NCBI GenBank assembly: GCA_013003285.1
Contig: JABDJY010000302.1
Coordinates: 1-6,578 of the forward strand
Origin: Alphaproteobacteria bacterium
GTDB taxonomy: Bacteria > Pseudomonadota > Alphaproteobacteria > UBA6615
DNA length: 6,578 bases
Direction: 5' to 3'
In this document: in pieces, positions 1 through 5,709 of the stretch
Layout: each line of letters begins with the position of its first letter
How positions within the stretch are numbered: the first letter of the stretch is position 1
Notes under the pieces: model-generated
Told to the model about the DNA's origin: nothing
Databases searched by the model: none
What the model saw: the letters and a program-made list of their open reading frames with translations, nothing else
Translations under genes and position numbers: made by a program

Positions 1-1136
1 GCCAACTCCTCGAAGTCCTTAACCCTGCGCCGAACCGGGTTGCGCCGCCATGCCCGCATTTTGGCGTCTGCGGCGGCTGCAGCGTGCAGCATCTGGCCGA
101 AGAGGATTATCTCGATTGGAAGCGCGACATCGTCGTGGCGGCCATGGAGCGGCAGGGCATTGCCGGCAGCATCGTCGGGCCGATGATCGCGACCCCGCCG
201 GGCGACCGGCGGCGGGCGGAACTGGCCGCCCTGCGCTTGCGCGGCAAACACGGAGCGGTCGTGCTCGGTTTTCACGCCCGCGCGAGTAACCGCATCGTCG
301 ATATGGCCGAATGCGTCATTTTACGCCCGGCCCTGCAAAATGTGATCGCGCCCCTGCGTGATGTTTTGGCGAAAATCCTCGAGCCGGGGACCGGCTGCGA
401 TCTACTGCTCACCGAGACGCTGGTCGGGCTCGATCTGCTGATCACCACTAAGATGCCGCCGCGCCCGAAACAAACTTTGGCCTTTGCCGCCTTCGCCGAA
501 GAGGTCGATCTGGCCCGGGTGTCGTGGACGTCGGAACGCACCGGCATCGAACCGGTGGCCCAGCGCCGGCCGCCGGCGGTCAATTTCGACGGGGTCGCGG
601 TGGTGCTGCCGCCCGGCGCGTTTCTGCAGGCCAGCGCGGCGGCGGAGAAAATTATGGCCGGGCTGGTCCTCGAGAATTTGGCAACCCTGCCGCCGCGCGC
701 GCGGGTTGCCGATCTGTTTGCCGGACTGGGCACCTTCACCCTGCCCATCGCCGCCGAAGGGGCGCGGGTTCATGCCGTCGACAGCGCCGGAGACGGGCTG
801 AACGGGCTTCTGGCCGCCACCGGCGCAGCCGGGTTCAGCGGCCGGGTCACCGTGGAGACCCGCGATTTGTCCGAGCGGCCTCTCATGGCGGCCGAATTGA
901 AGGATTATGCGGCGGTGGTGTTCGACCCGCCGCGCGCCGGCGCCGCCGCGGTGGTGCGCCAACTCGCCGAATCAAAGGTGCCAAGCGTGGTTGCCGTGTC
1001 GTGCAATCCGGCCACCTTCGCCCGCGACGCCGCCGCGCTCATCGCCGGCGGCTACCGCCTGACCCGCGTCACCCCAGTCGATCAGTTCGTCTATACCGGT
1101 CATGTGGAACTGGTCGCCGGCTTCGTGCGGGGCTGA
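1..1136 (+). CDS. Class I SAM-dependent RNA (uracil-5-)methyltransferase, TrmA/RlmD family, 5' partial
   Basis: This enzyme family transfers a methyl group from S-adenosylmethionine to carbon 5 of a uridine in rRNA or tRNA, in the cytoplasm. The reading frame is open to the left edge (first full codon at 3), so the start lies upstream, probably with a TRAM domain that is not visible. Counting visible residues, the [4Fe-4S] ligands are Cys17, Cys23 and Cys26 (CPHFGVCGGC, C-x5-C-x2-C) and Cys104 (MAEC). SAM motif I is DLFAGLGTF near 237, motif IV is FDPPRAG near 307, the nucleophilic cysteine is in SCNPATFARD (codon 1002-1004), and the likely general base is the Glu of HVE (codon 1107-1109). 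All key residues are present, so the enzyme should be active. The target uridine (RlmD-, RlmC- or TrmA-like) cannot be decided; the Fe-S cysteines favour the rRNA type. It ends five bases before a direct repeat. Confidence 0.93.
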   Translation, partial: QLLEVLNPAPNRVAPPCPHFGVCGGCSVQHLAEEDYLDWKRDIVVAAMERQGIAGSIVGPMIATPPGDRRRAELAALRLRGKHGAVVLGFHARASNRIVDMAECVILRPALQNVIAPLRDVLAKILEPGTGCDLLLTETLVGLDLLITTKMPPRPKQTLAFAAFAEEVDLARVSWTSERTGIEPVAQRRPPAVNFDGVAVVLPPGAFLQASAAAEKIMAGLVLENLATLPPRARVADLFAGLGTFTLPIAAEGARVHAVDSAGDGLNGLLAATGAAGFSGRVTVETRDLSERPLMAAELKDYAAVVFDPPRAGAAAVVRQLAESKVPSVVAVSCNPATFARDAAALIAGGYRLTRVTPVDQFVYTGHVELVAGFVRG

Positions 1137-1141
1137 ACGCG

Positions 1142-1186
1142 CCTCACTCCGCCGCTTTCTTAGTTCCCTCTCGGGTCGGGCAGGCG
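1142..1186 (-). repeat. Left direct repeat: degenerate copy of the AhpD-like gene's 3' end
   Basis: These 45 bases match 2485-2531 in the same orientation, with two substitutions (1150 C for G, 1162 A for G) and a two-base deletion in the TTCTCTC stretch. The right copy encodes the last codons of the peroxidase-related gene (ending RLPDPREGTKKAAE). In the left copy the deletion shifts the frame, which would read RLPDPRGN and stop, so it is non-coding. Similarity stops abruptly after CAGGCG at 1186. It starts five bases after the stop codon of the methyltransferase gene. It could be an integration-site remnant or the stump of a duplicated or deleted gene copy. Confidence 0.85.
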
Positions 1187-1278
1187 AACAACGGATCTTT
1201 TCAAATCCAACTTTGGCCTTCCGGGTTAAACGAGAGACACGTTAGGTTAGTTCAGAACAGTGGATGAAAAGCAGGGTC

Positions 1279-1282
1279 GAGG
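1279..1282 (+). promoter_or_regulatory. Ribosome binding site favouring the ATG at 1288
   Basis: GAGG lies five bases before the ATG at 1288. The alternative in-frame ATG at 1264 has no Shine-Dalgarno-like sequence before it. This is the reason for starting the frameshifted gene at 1288. Confidence 0.5.
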
Positions 1283-1287
1283 TTGCG

Positions 1288-1804
1288 ATGTACAGTGTCG
1301 ATGGGAACGATGAGGTGAATGAAATTACCGATGTTCCACAGTCCGACGTGGGAGCACCACTACCTGCAGTAATCGCCGCGGAACATCATGTAGATTTAAT
1401 TTATCTGATCCAAGAACCAGATCCAAATTGGGACGGCACGTATGTCAACGTTGTCGGTTCAGACACCAAGCGCGAAGGAATTGCATGCATCCGCTTCGAC
1501 AGCCCCTGCGCGCATTTTTTTTGGTCCTCCCAATGATGAGGCCTTTTCAGGGCATCCGCTCGCAGCTCGCGGGGTTGAACCTTATAGCGCTTGGGAAGTT
1601 CGCCATTCCTCGTGGATTCGCTCATTAGAGAAAATGAACTCTGTACATCCCTATCATCGTCGCGAATCTTTTGAAGCATATCGGCATTTTATTTTCGCGT
1701 TTCACGACAGCACATTTGAATGCGTCGCGATGGGCTATTCGTGCCGAATTCTAAGCGGGTCAATAAAATCCATTGCAGCAGATATCCCAGGCATGTGGAA
1801 ATGA
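1288..1804 (+). pseudogene. Conserved hypothetical protein, broken by a one-base frameshift
   Basis: Two overlapping open frames read as one protein. Frame 1 runs from 1288 to the end of a T run, and continues out of frame to a stop at 1534-1536. The +1 frame then continues from 1523 to the TGA at 1802-1804. If one T of the eight at 1515-1522 is ignored, a continuous 171-residue product results. Its parts look like conserved blocks: VPQSDVGAPLPAVIAAEHH at residues 16-34, AHFFGPPNDEAFSGHPLAAR at 75-94, HSSWIRSLEKMNSVHP at 106-121 and FHDSTFECVA at 138-147. There is no signal peptide or membrane segment. The blocks either side of the break fit together as one soluble domain rich in His, Trp and acidic residues. 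I do not recognise a function. Transcriptional slippage or a sequencing error at the T run could mean the gene is functional. Confidence 0.65.
1515..1522 (+). other. Run of eight T at the frameshift site
   Basis: Reading in the upstream frame gives His-Phe-Phe-Trp-Ser-Ser-Gln-stop. Dropping one T gives His-Phe-Phe-Gly-Pro-Pro-Asn-Asp-Glu and opens the rest of the gene. Homopolymer runs of this length are known sites of replication slippage, RNA polymerase slippage and sequencing error, so the cause cannot be decided from one sequence. Confidence 0.75.
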
Positions 1805-1930
1805 TGTTGTAGAGCGCACGAAATTTAGTCATGCGAGCATTAGCATTGAAACATACGATGAATGTGGGTTTGGAAGACCCGCTAGAGCGAACCGATAGAT
1901 ATTTTTCGTAATCGAAACTGATTTTCACCA

Positions 1931-2473
1931 ATGAACGATTCACAGATCACCAAAACCAGCAAATTTCTCAGCTATGTGTTGAGACACAAACCGGACGCCA
2001 TCGGCTTACAGCTCGATGAGCAAGGCTGGACTTTGGTGAGTGATCTCATTGAGAAAGCTAAACCGCAGCTTGCACTGAACGAAGCGCTGGTGCGAAAAGT
2101 GGTCGCCACCAACGAAAAAAAGCGGTTCGCACTATCGGAAGACGGGCTACGGATTCGAGCCAGTCAGGGTCATTCGATCGATATTGATATCGGCCTAGCA
2201 CCACAAATGCCCCCCGACGTTCTTTATCACGGTACGGCAACTCGGTTTCTGACTTCTATCCGAGAGCAGGGGCTGCTTCGCGGCTGCCGCCAGCATGTCC
2301 ATCTATCGCTCGACTGCGACACTGCAAGCATTGTCGGCGCGCGCCATGGCAAACCGGCCTTGTTGGAGATCGATTCCAAGTCGATGCACTTGCACGGCTT
2401 AAAATTTTTCCTTTCGGACAACGGGGTGTGGCTGACAGAACATGTGCCACCAAAGTATTTTATTCTGCTCTAG
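1931..2473 (+). CDS. kptA: RNA 2'-phosphotransferase (Tpt1/KptA)
   Basis: The 180-residue product has the usual length and layout of the family, which uses NAD+ to remove an internal RNA 2'-phosphate through an ADP-ribosylated intermediate, releasing ADP-ribose 1'',2''-cyclic phosphate and nicotinamide. The N-terminal winged-helix lobe carries SKFLSYVLRHKPDAIGL with Arg18-His19, then FALSEDGLRIRASQGHSI with Arg76. The C-terminal ADP-ribosyltransferase lobe carries LYHGT at 98-102, RQHVHLS with Arg120 at 120-126, and FFLSDNGVWLTEHVPPKY near the end. Arg18, His19, Arg76 and Arg120 correspond to the known Arg-His-Arg-Arg active-site set, so it is probably active. Bacteria do not make spliced tRNAs with a 2'-phosphate, so the natural substrate is unknown. 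The gene sits 126 bases after the frameshifted gene in the low-G+C segment. No good Shine-Dalgarno precedes the ATG; the N-terminus fits the family, so this start is preferred. Confidence 0.95.
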   Translation: MNDSQITKTSKFLSYVLRHKPDAIGLQLDEQGWTLVSDLIEKAKPQLALNEALVRKVVATNEKKRFALSEDGLRIRASQGHSIDIDIGLAPQMPPDVLYHGTATRFLTSIREQGLLRGCRQHVHLSLDCDTASIVGARHGKPALLEIDSKSMHLHGLKFFLSDNGVWLTEHVPPKYFILL

Positions 2474-2484
2474 CCAATCTCCGC

Positions 2485-2531
2485 CCTCACTCGGCCGCTT
2501 TCTTGGTTCCTTCTCTCGGGTCGGGCAGGCG
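2485..2531 (-). repeat. Right direct repeat: 3' end of the AhpD-like gene
   Basis: This is the intact counterpart of the repeat at 1142-1186. It covers the last codons, the TGA stop (complement of 2487-2489) and two bases beyond. Because this copy preserves the gene, the neighbouring segment could have inserted without harming the protein, as is typical of integration at gene 3' ends. Confidence 0.85.
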
Positions 2532-3134
2532 GTTCATGCCGAAATAGTCTTCGTTGGGCAGCATGCCGAGGCCGTGGGTCATGCGGTTGGTGTAGTTGAA
2601 ATAGGCCACCGTATCGATGATGTCGTAGACGTCCTCGTGGCTAAAGCCGACATCGTAGAGCGATTGGCGGTCGCCATCGCCGATTTCCCACGGTGTTGCG
2701 GTCATCTTCCAGGTGAAGTTGAGCATCGCCCGGTGGCGGGCCGACAGTTTCAGTTCGCGAAAATTAGTCATGAGGATGTCGCCGAACACCGGATCGCCCG
2801 ATAGCTCGCGCACCGCCTGGCTGTGCGACGTGATGCAATAGACACAATGATTGTGGCACGACACCACCACGGCGATCATCTCGCGCTCGAGCCGCGACAG
2901 GCCGCTATCGTCGCTCAGCATGAGCTGATTATATTTGCTGATGAAGGTGCGCAGCGACTCCTGGCGCAGCGCCTTGGCGCGGATCACATTGGGCACCAGG
3001 CCCAATTTCTCCTCGCACACCCGCATATATTTTTGAATGTCCGGATCCAGCGTGTCGGGATCGGGCACCGGCAGCTTCGAGATTTCCTGCAATTGCGGCA
3101 TTGTTTCCGGGTTTGTTTCTGGCTTTGTGGCCAT
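2487..3134 (-). CDS. Peroxidase-related (AhpD-like / carboxymuconolactone decarboxylase family) protein
   Basis: This 215-residue protein belongs to the all-helical AhpD/CMD fold, whose members act as thiol-dependent peroxidases or peroxide-linked reductases in the cytoplasm. The diagnostic block at residues 82-104 reads LEREMIAVVVS, then CHNHCVYCITSH. It contains the redox pair Cys97 and Cys100 (C-x2-C) followed by His104, with Glu83/Glu85 upstream as in the proton-relay Glu of AhpD. An extra Cys93 sits four residues before the pair. The downstream WKMTATPWEIGDGDRQSLYD and FNYTNRMTHGLGM segments are typical of the longer peroxidase-related subgroup rather than of AhpD itself. The start is supported by GGGAGG seven bases upstream. 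It is divergent from the cupin gene, and its 3' end is the right-hand direct repeat. The physiological peroxide or substrate is unknown; no AhpC is in view. Confidence 0.88.
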   Translation of the reverse strand: MATKPETNPETMPQLQEISKLPVPDPDTLDPDIQKYMRVCEEKLGLVPNVIRAKALRQESLRTFISKYNQLMLSDDSGLSRLEREMIAVVVSCHNHCVYCITSHSQAVRELSGDPVFGDILMTNFRELKLSARHRAMLNFTWKMTATPWEIGDGDRQSLYDVGFSHEDVYDIIDTVAYFNYTNRMTHGLGMLPNEDYFGMNRLPDPREGTKKAAE

Positions 3135-3141
3135 GGTCGGG

Positions 3142-3147
3142 CCTCCC
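3142..3147 (-). promoter_or_regulatory. Ribosome binding site of the AhpD-like gene
   Basis: Read on the minus strand, GGGAGG stands seven bases before the ATG at 3134. It supports that start codon. Confidence 0.75.
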
Positions 3148-3286
3148 TGGTTCGGCGGTTGATCGCGGTTGGTTCAGTATAACCGGGCCGAGTGGGGTAG
3201 GGCGAGTGCGAACACGAGAGCAGGTAGAGTCTCTGTTAAATCCTTCGCTTGCGATCGCACCCTGGCTAAGATGTGCCCCTACACAT

Positions 3287-3296
3287 GGAGGGGAGG
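3287..3296 (+). promoter_or_regulatory. Strong ribosome binding site of the cupin gene
   Basis: GGAGGGGAGG lies five bases before the ATG at 3302 and fixes that start, even though the frame is open further upstream. The 11 bases GGGGAGGCACC at 3290-3300 recur exactly as an arm of the stem-loop at 5710-5739. Confidence 0.85.
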
Positions 3297-3301
3297 CACC
3301 A

Positions 3302-3631
3302 ATGTCGACGAAATTATTGGATAAAACAGCAGAACAAGCCGCCGATCGTCAGGTCGGTAAATTTACGCTGCTGCACGAGGACGAGAAAACCCGGATCACC
3401 CATTGGGTCATCCAGCCCGGCGAGCAGACCGGCTGGCATCTGCATGATTATGATTATGTGACCATTCAGCAATCCACCGGCCGTCTGTTCCTGGAACATG
3501 CCGACGGATCGACCCGCGAGATCGACTATACCCCCGGGGTCGCCCGGGCCGTCTCAGCGCCGGTCGAGCACAATGCCATCAACAAAGGCGATGTCGATAT
3601 CGTCGTGATGGAGATCGAATACAAAACGTAG
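3302..3631 (+). CDS. Small cupin-domain protein
   Basis: The 109-residue product is a single cupin beta-barrel. Motif 1 is GWHLHDYDYVTIQQSTG (residues 44-60), with His46 and His48 as metal ligands. Motif 2 runs through PGVARAVSAPVEHNAIN (78-94), with His90 as the third ligand. The Glu of the classical motif 1 is not in its usual place; Asp49, Asp51 or Tyr52 occupy the area. This suggests either an altered metal site or a three-histidine site. No fused domain or signal peptide is present, so it is probably a cytoplasmic metal-binding enzyme or ligand-sensing protein. It is divergent from the AhpD-like gene and ends 28 bases from the convergent end of tctA. Cupins are functionally very diverse, and I cannot name the substrate. 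Confidence 0.85.
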   Translation: MSTKLLDKTAEQAADRQVGKFTLLHEDEKTRITHWVIQPGEQTGWHLHDYDYVTIQQSTGRLFLEHADGSTREIDYTPGVARAVSAPVEHNAINKGDVDIVVMEIEYKT

Positions 3632-3659
3632 GCGCTTGGTATTTGCCGGCCTCGAAAGC

Positions 3660-5177
3660 TTAATCCTGCTCCACATTCTCCGGCCGTCGCCGGGCGCGGT
3701 GCGCCCGCCAGGTCGGCAGGAACACCAGGACCACAGCCAGCGTTAGCAGGCCGAGCGTCATGGGCCGTTCCCAAATGAAGCTCAATCCGTCGGCGTTACG
3801 CATGGCGCGGCCGAAATTATCCTCCATCATCTGGCCGAGAATAAACCCGATCAGCAGTGGCGCCAGCGGATAGTCGGCGAACCGCATGATGGTGGCGAAT
3901 ACGCCGATGCCGATCAGAAGCAGCAACTCGGTGGCGTTGTTCTGGCCGATATAGACTCCCGACATGGCGAAAAACAGGATGAACGGGATCAGATAGTTGC
4001 GCGGCACGGCGAGCAATTTCGCGATATAGGGGATCAGCGGCAGGTTGAGGACCAGCAGGATCAAATTGCCGATATACATGGAGATGATCACCGACCAGAA
4101 TATTTCCGGCCGATCGATCATCAACCGCGGGCCCGGATCGACATTGAGCGCAATCAACGCGCCCAGCAATATGGCGGTGGTGCCCGACCCCGGAATACCC
4201 AATGTCAGCAGCGGCACGAACGAACCGGTGCAGGCGGCGTTGTTCGCAGTCTCCGGGGCGGCCAATCCCTTAATCGAGCCACGGCCGAATTCCTTTTGCT
4301 CGTCGGCGCTGGCGATATTGCGCTCGACCGCGTAGCCCAGAAACGACGCGATGGTGGCGCCGGCGCCGGGCAGCACGCCGATGAAGAACCCTTGCAAGGA
4401 CTGGCGGCCGATGACCGGCGCGATGGTCCGCGCCTCCTTGGCGGTGATGCGAAGGTCTTTGATTTTCTGAGCATCGCCGCCAGGCTCGCCGCCGCGTTTG
4501 CGGTCGATGACCAGGAAGAGCGCCTCGGGCAATGCGAACAGCGCCATGGCCAGGGTAACGAAGCCGAGCCCGCTTTGAAGGTCGAGGAGGCCGAGCGTAA
4601 ACCGCGGCGCGTTGAACAGCGACGACTCGCCGACGGTCGATAGCATGACGCCAAATATTGTCATCATCAGCGCTTTGGCGACCTGGCCGGTGCCGGCGAA
4701 GGCCGCGATCGCGGTCAGCCCCACCACCATAAGCGCGAAATATTCGGCCGACCAGAACAGGATCGCGACGGAGGATAAAGCGGGCGCAAAGGTGAGTAGC
4801 AATAGGGCGCCGATGGTGCCGCCGGCGAACGAAGAGATCGCCGCGATCGTGAGGGCCTTTCCCGCCTTGCCCTGACGCGCCATGGGATAACCGTCGAACG
4901 ATGTCGCTACGGTTCCTGCGACACCGGGCGCATTGATCAGGATCGACGATGTCGATCCGCCGAAAATGGCGCCGTAGTAAACGCCGGCGAGCAGAATCAG
5001 CGCCGCCGAGGGGTCGCCGATCTTGATCGCGACGGGGATCATGATCGCGATGATCGAGATCGGGCCGAGGCCGGGCAGCATGCCGATAAAAGTGCCGATC
5101 AGCACGCCGGCCATCACCATCAGTAAATTCTGAAAGGATAAGGCGGCGCCGAGGCCGAGCAGGAGACCGTCCAACAT
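3660..5177 (-). CDS. tctA: Tripartite tricarboxylate transporter large permease TctA
   Basis: The 505-residue product is the large membrane subunit of a TctABC secondary transporter. It carries a carboxylate delivered by TctC across the inner membrane, driven by an ion gradient. It is almost entirely hydrophobic segments (about 10-12), and full length for the family. The two pseudo-symmetric hallmark loops are visible: GMLPGLGPISIIAIMIP at residues 32-48 and GVLPGAGATIASFLG at 267-281. The blocks YYGAIFGGSTSSILINAPG (67-85), KGLAAPETANNAA (303-315) and LGIPGSGTTAILLGAL (326-341) are also characteristic. The C-terminus ends in a basic cytoplasmic tail rich in Arg. It is the last gene of the operon, 11 bases after tctB, with its ribosome binding site touching the tctB stop codon. 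Substrate cannot be inferred; citrate is only the founding example. Confidence 0.95.
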   Translation of the reverse strand: MLDGLLLGLGAALSFQNLLMVMAGVLIGTFIGMLPGLGPISIIAIMIPVAIKIGDPSAALILLAGVYYGAIFGGSTSSILINAPGVAGTVATSFDGYPMARQGKAGKALTIAAISSFAGGTIGALLLLTFAPALSSVAILFWSAEYFALMVVGLTAIAAFAGTGQVAKALMMTIFGVMLSTVGESSLFNAPRFTLGLLDLQSGLGFVTLAMALFALPEALFLVIDRKRGGEPGGDAQKIKDLRITAKEARTIAPVIGRQSLQGFFIGVLPGAGATIASFLGYAVERNIASADEQKEFGRGSIKGLAAPETANNAACTGSFVPLLTLGIPGSGTTAILLGALIALNVDPGPRLMIDRPEIFWSVIISMYIGNLILLVLNLPLIPYIAKLLAVPRNYLIPFILFFAMSGVYIGQNNATELLLLIGIGVFATIMRFADYPLAPLLIGFILGQMMEDNFGRAMRNADGLSFIWERPMTLGLLTLAVVLVFLPTWRAHRARRRPENVEQD

Positions 5178-5182
5178 AACGA

Positions 5183-5190
5183 CCCCTCCT
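5183..5190 (-). promoter_or_regulatory. Ribosome binding site of tctA, overlapping the tctB stop
   Basis: AGGAGGGG on the minus strand lies five bases before the tctA ATG at 5177. Its first two bases belong to the tctB TAG stop codon (complement of 5189-5191). This layout suggests that tctA translation is coupled to tctB. Confidence 0.8.
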
Positions 5191-5680
5191 ACGAGACCAG
5201 AAAGATCGGCCAGGGCCGCAGGAAAACGCCTAGCACTTCTTGAACCAGGAACCAGACGATCAGCGCGCCGGCGAGCGAAACCGGCACCAGAATAACGTAG
5301 CGTCGCTCACCCAAAACCGTGGCGCTGACGATGAGAAATGCGGTTGTCGAAACCACGAAGCCGATGGGGAAGATCGCCAACGCATAGACAATCATGGCGG
5401 CAAGCAGGCCGAACGCGCGGCCAAACTCGTATTCGCGAAACCGGCGCAAATCGACGGTGCCCAGAACATCGCCGTCCGTTTCCTCGGTCTCTTGAGGTTT
5501 GGGGGCGAACAGCAGGATAAAAGACAATATGATGCCAAGCGCGGCGAGGCCGATGGGCAACGTATTGGGCAGGAACACCATGTTGCGCTCGAACGGTAAT
5601 AGCCGGTAGGTCACCGCGCCGTAGCCGTACAAAAACGAGAATAACAGGAAGAAGACTGCGACCCATCGATCGAGCTTCAT
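5189..5680 (-). CDS. tctB: Tripartite tricarboxylate transporter small permease TctB
   Basis: The 163-residue product is the small membrane subunit that partners TctA. Hydrophobic segments are visible at about residues 6-25, 40-60, 88-105, 106-123 and 128-150. A charged loop at 61-87 (KPQETEETDGD, then LRRFREYEFGR) separates the first two segments from the rest, which is the usual TctB plan. The ATG at 5680, giving MKLDRWVAVFF, is chosen because it starts directly before the first membrane segment. A GTG at 5719 would add 13 residues, but it lies inside the intergenic stem-loop and is unlikely. Only a weak GGGGA precedes the ATG. The gene follows tctC after 74 bases. Confidence 0.9.
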   Translation of the reverse strand: MKLDRWVAVFFLLFSFLYGYGAVTYRLLPFERNMVFLPNTLPIGLAALGIILSFILLFAPKPQETEETDGDVLGTVDLRRFREYEFGRAFGLLAAMIVYALAIFPIGFVVSTTAFLIVSATVLGERRYVILVPVSLAGALIVWFLVQEVLGVFLRPWPIFLVS

Positions 5681-5709
5681 AAAAGTCCCCAATTCACCTG
5701 AAACGTAAG

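Larger units (their letters stand above)
1187..2484. other. Putative acquired segment between direct repeats
   Basis: This ~1.3-kb stretch lies between the two direct repeats and carries a frameshifted gene and kptA. Its base composition differs from the flanks. Counted by hand, the 60-base lines beginning at 1381 and 1801 have 24 G+C each (40%) and the line at 2041 has 29 (48%). The line at 901 in the methyltransferase has 47 (78%) and the line at 3361 in the cupin has 35 (58%). No integrase, transposase, inverted terminal repeat or tRNA is visible. Horizontal acquisition by insertion at the 3' end of the neighbouring gene is an inference. The bases from 1187 to 1263 hold no gene that can be supported. 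Confidence 0.5.
3135..3301. promoter_or_regulatory. Divergent control region of the AhpD-like and cupin genes
   Basis: These 167 bases separate two divergently transcribed starts and should hold both promoters. An 8-bp perfect palindrome, GCGATCGC, lies at 3251-3258, followed by TAAGAT at 3267-3272, which resembles a -10 box for the cupin gene. The only candidate -35 at the right distance (TTCGCT, 3244-3249, spacer 17) is poor, so the promoter is tentative. No clear operator pair was seen. Confidence 0.4.

Noticed and set aside
84..1136. GTG at 84 as the start of the methyltransferase
   Set aside because: The frame is open to the window edge, and the codons before 84 encode the three iron-sulfur cysteines at 51, 69 and 78. 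A start at 84 would remove the cluster, so the gene is 5' partial.
524..1267. Long alternative frames across the methyltransferase, including 524-1267 (+) and 402-962 (-)
   Set aside because: They are Arg-, Gly- and Pro-rich shadow frames typical of high-G+C DNA, with no recognisable motifs, and they overlap a gene whose catalytic residues are all identified.
1846..1901. Promoter for kptA from TTGAAA (1846-1851) or TAGATA (1896-1901)
   Set aside because: No matching partner box was found at 16-18 bases: TTGAAA is followed by TTTGGA, and TAGATA is preceded by TTGGAA at a 20-base spacing. Too weak to annotate.
2442..3182. Plus-strand open frames over the AhpD-like gene (2442-2804 and 2823-3182)
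   Set aside because: They are antisense shadows of a gene that has a CxxC-x3-H motif and a good ribosome binding site; no start signals of their own.
3251..3258. GCGATCGC palindrome as a special repeat like the cyanobacterial HIP1
   Set aside because: Noted only once in the intergenic region; a single eight-base palindrome in G+C-rich DNA is expected by chance, and nothing else suggests a cyanobacterium.
3101..3301. Upstream extension of the cupin frame
   Set aside because: The frame is open back to 3101, but it would run antisense through the AhpD-like start and the divergent promoter region. GGAGGGGAGG five bases before 3302 marks the real start.
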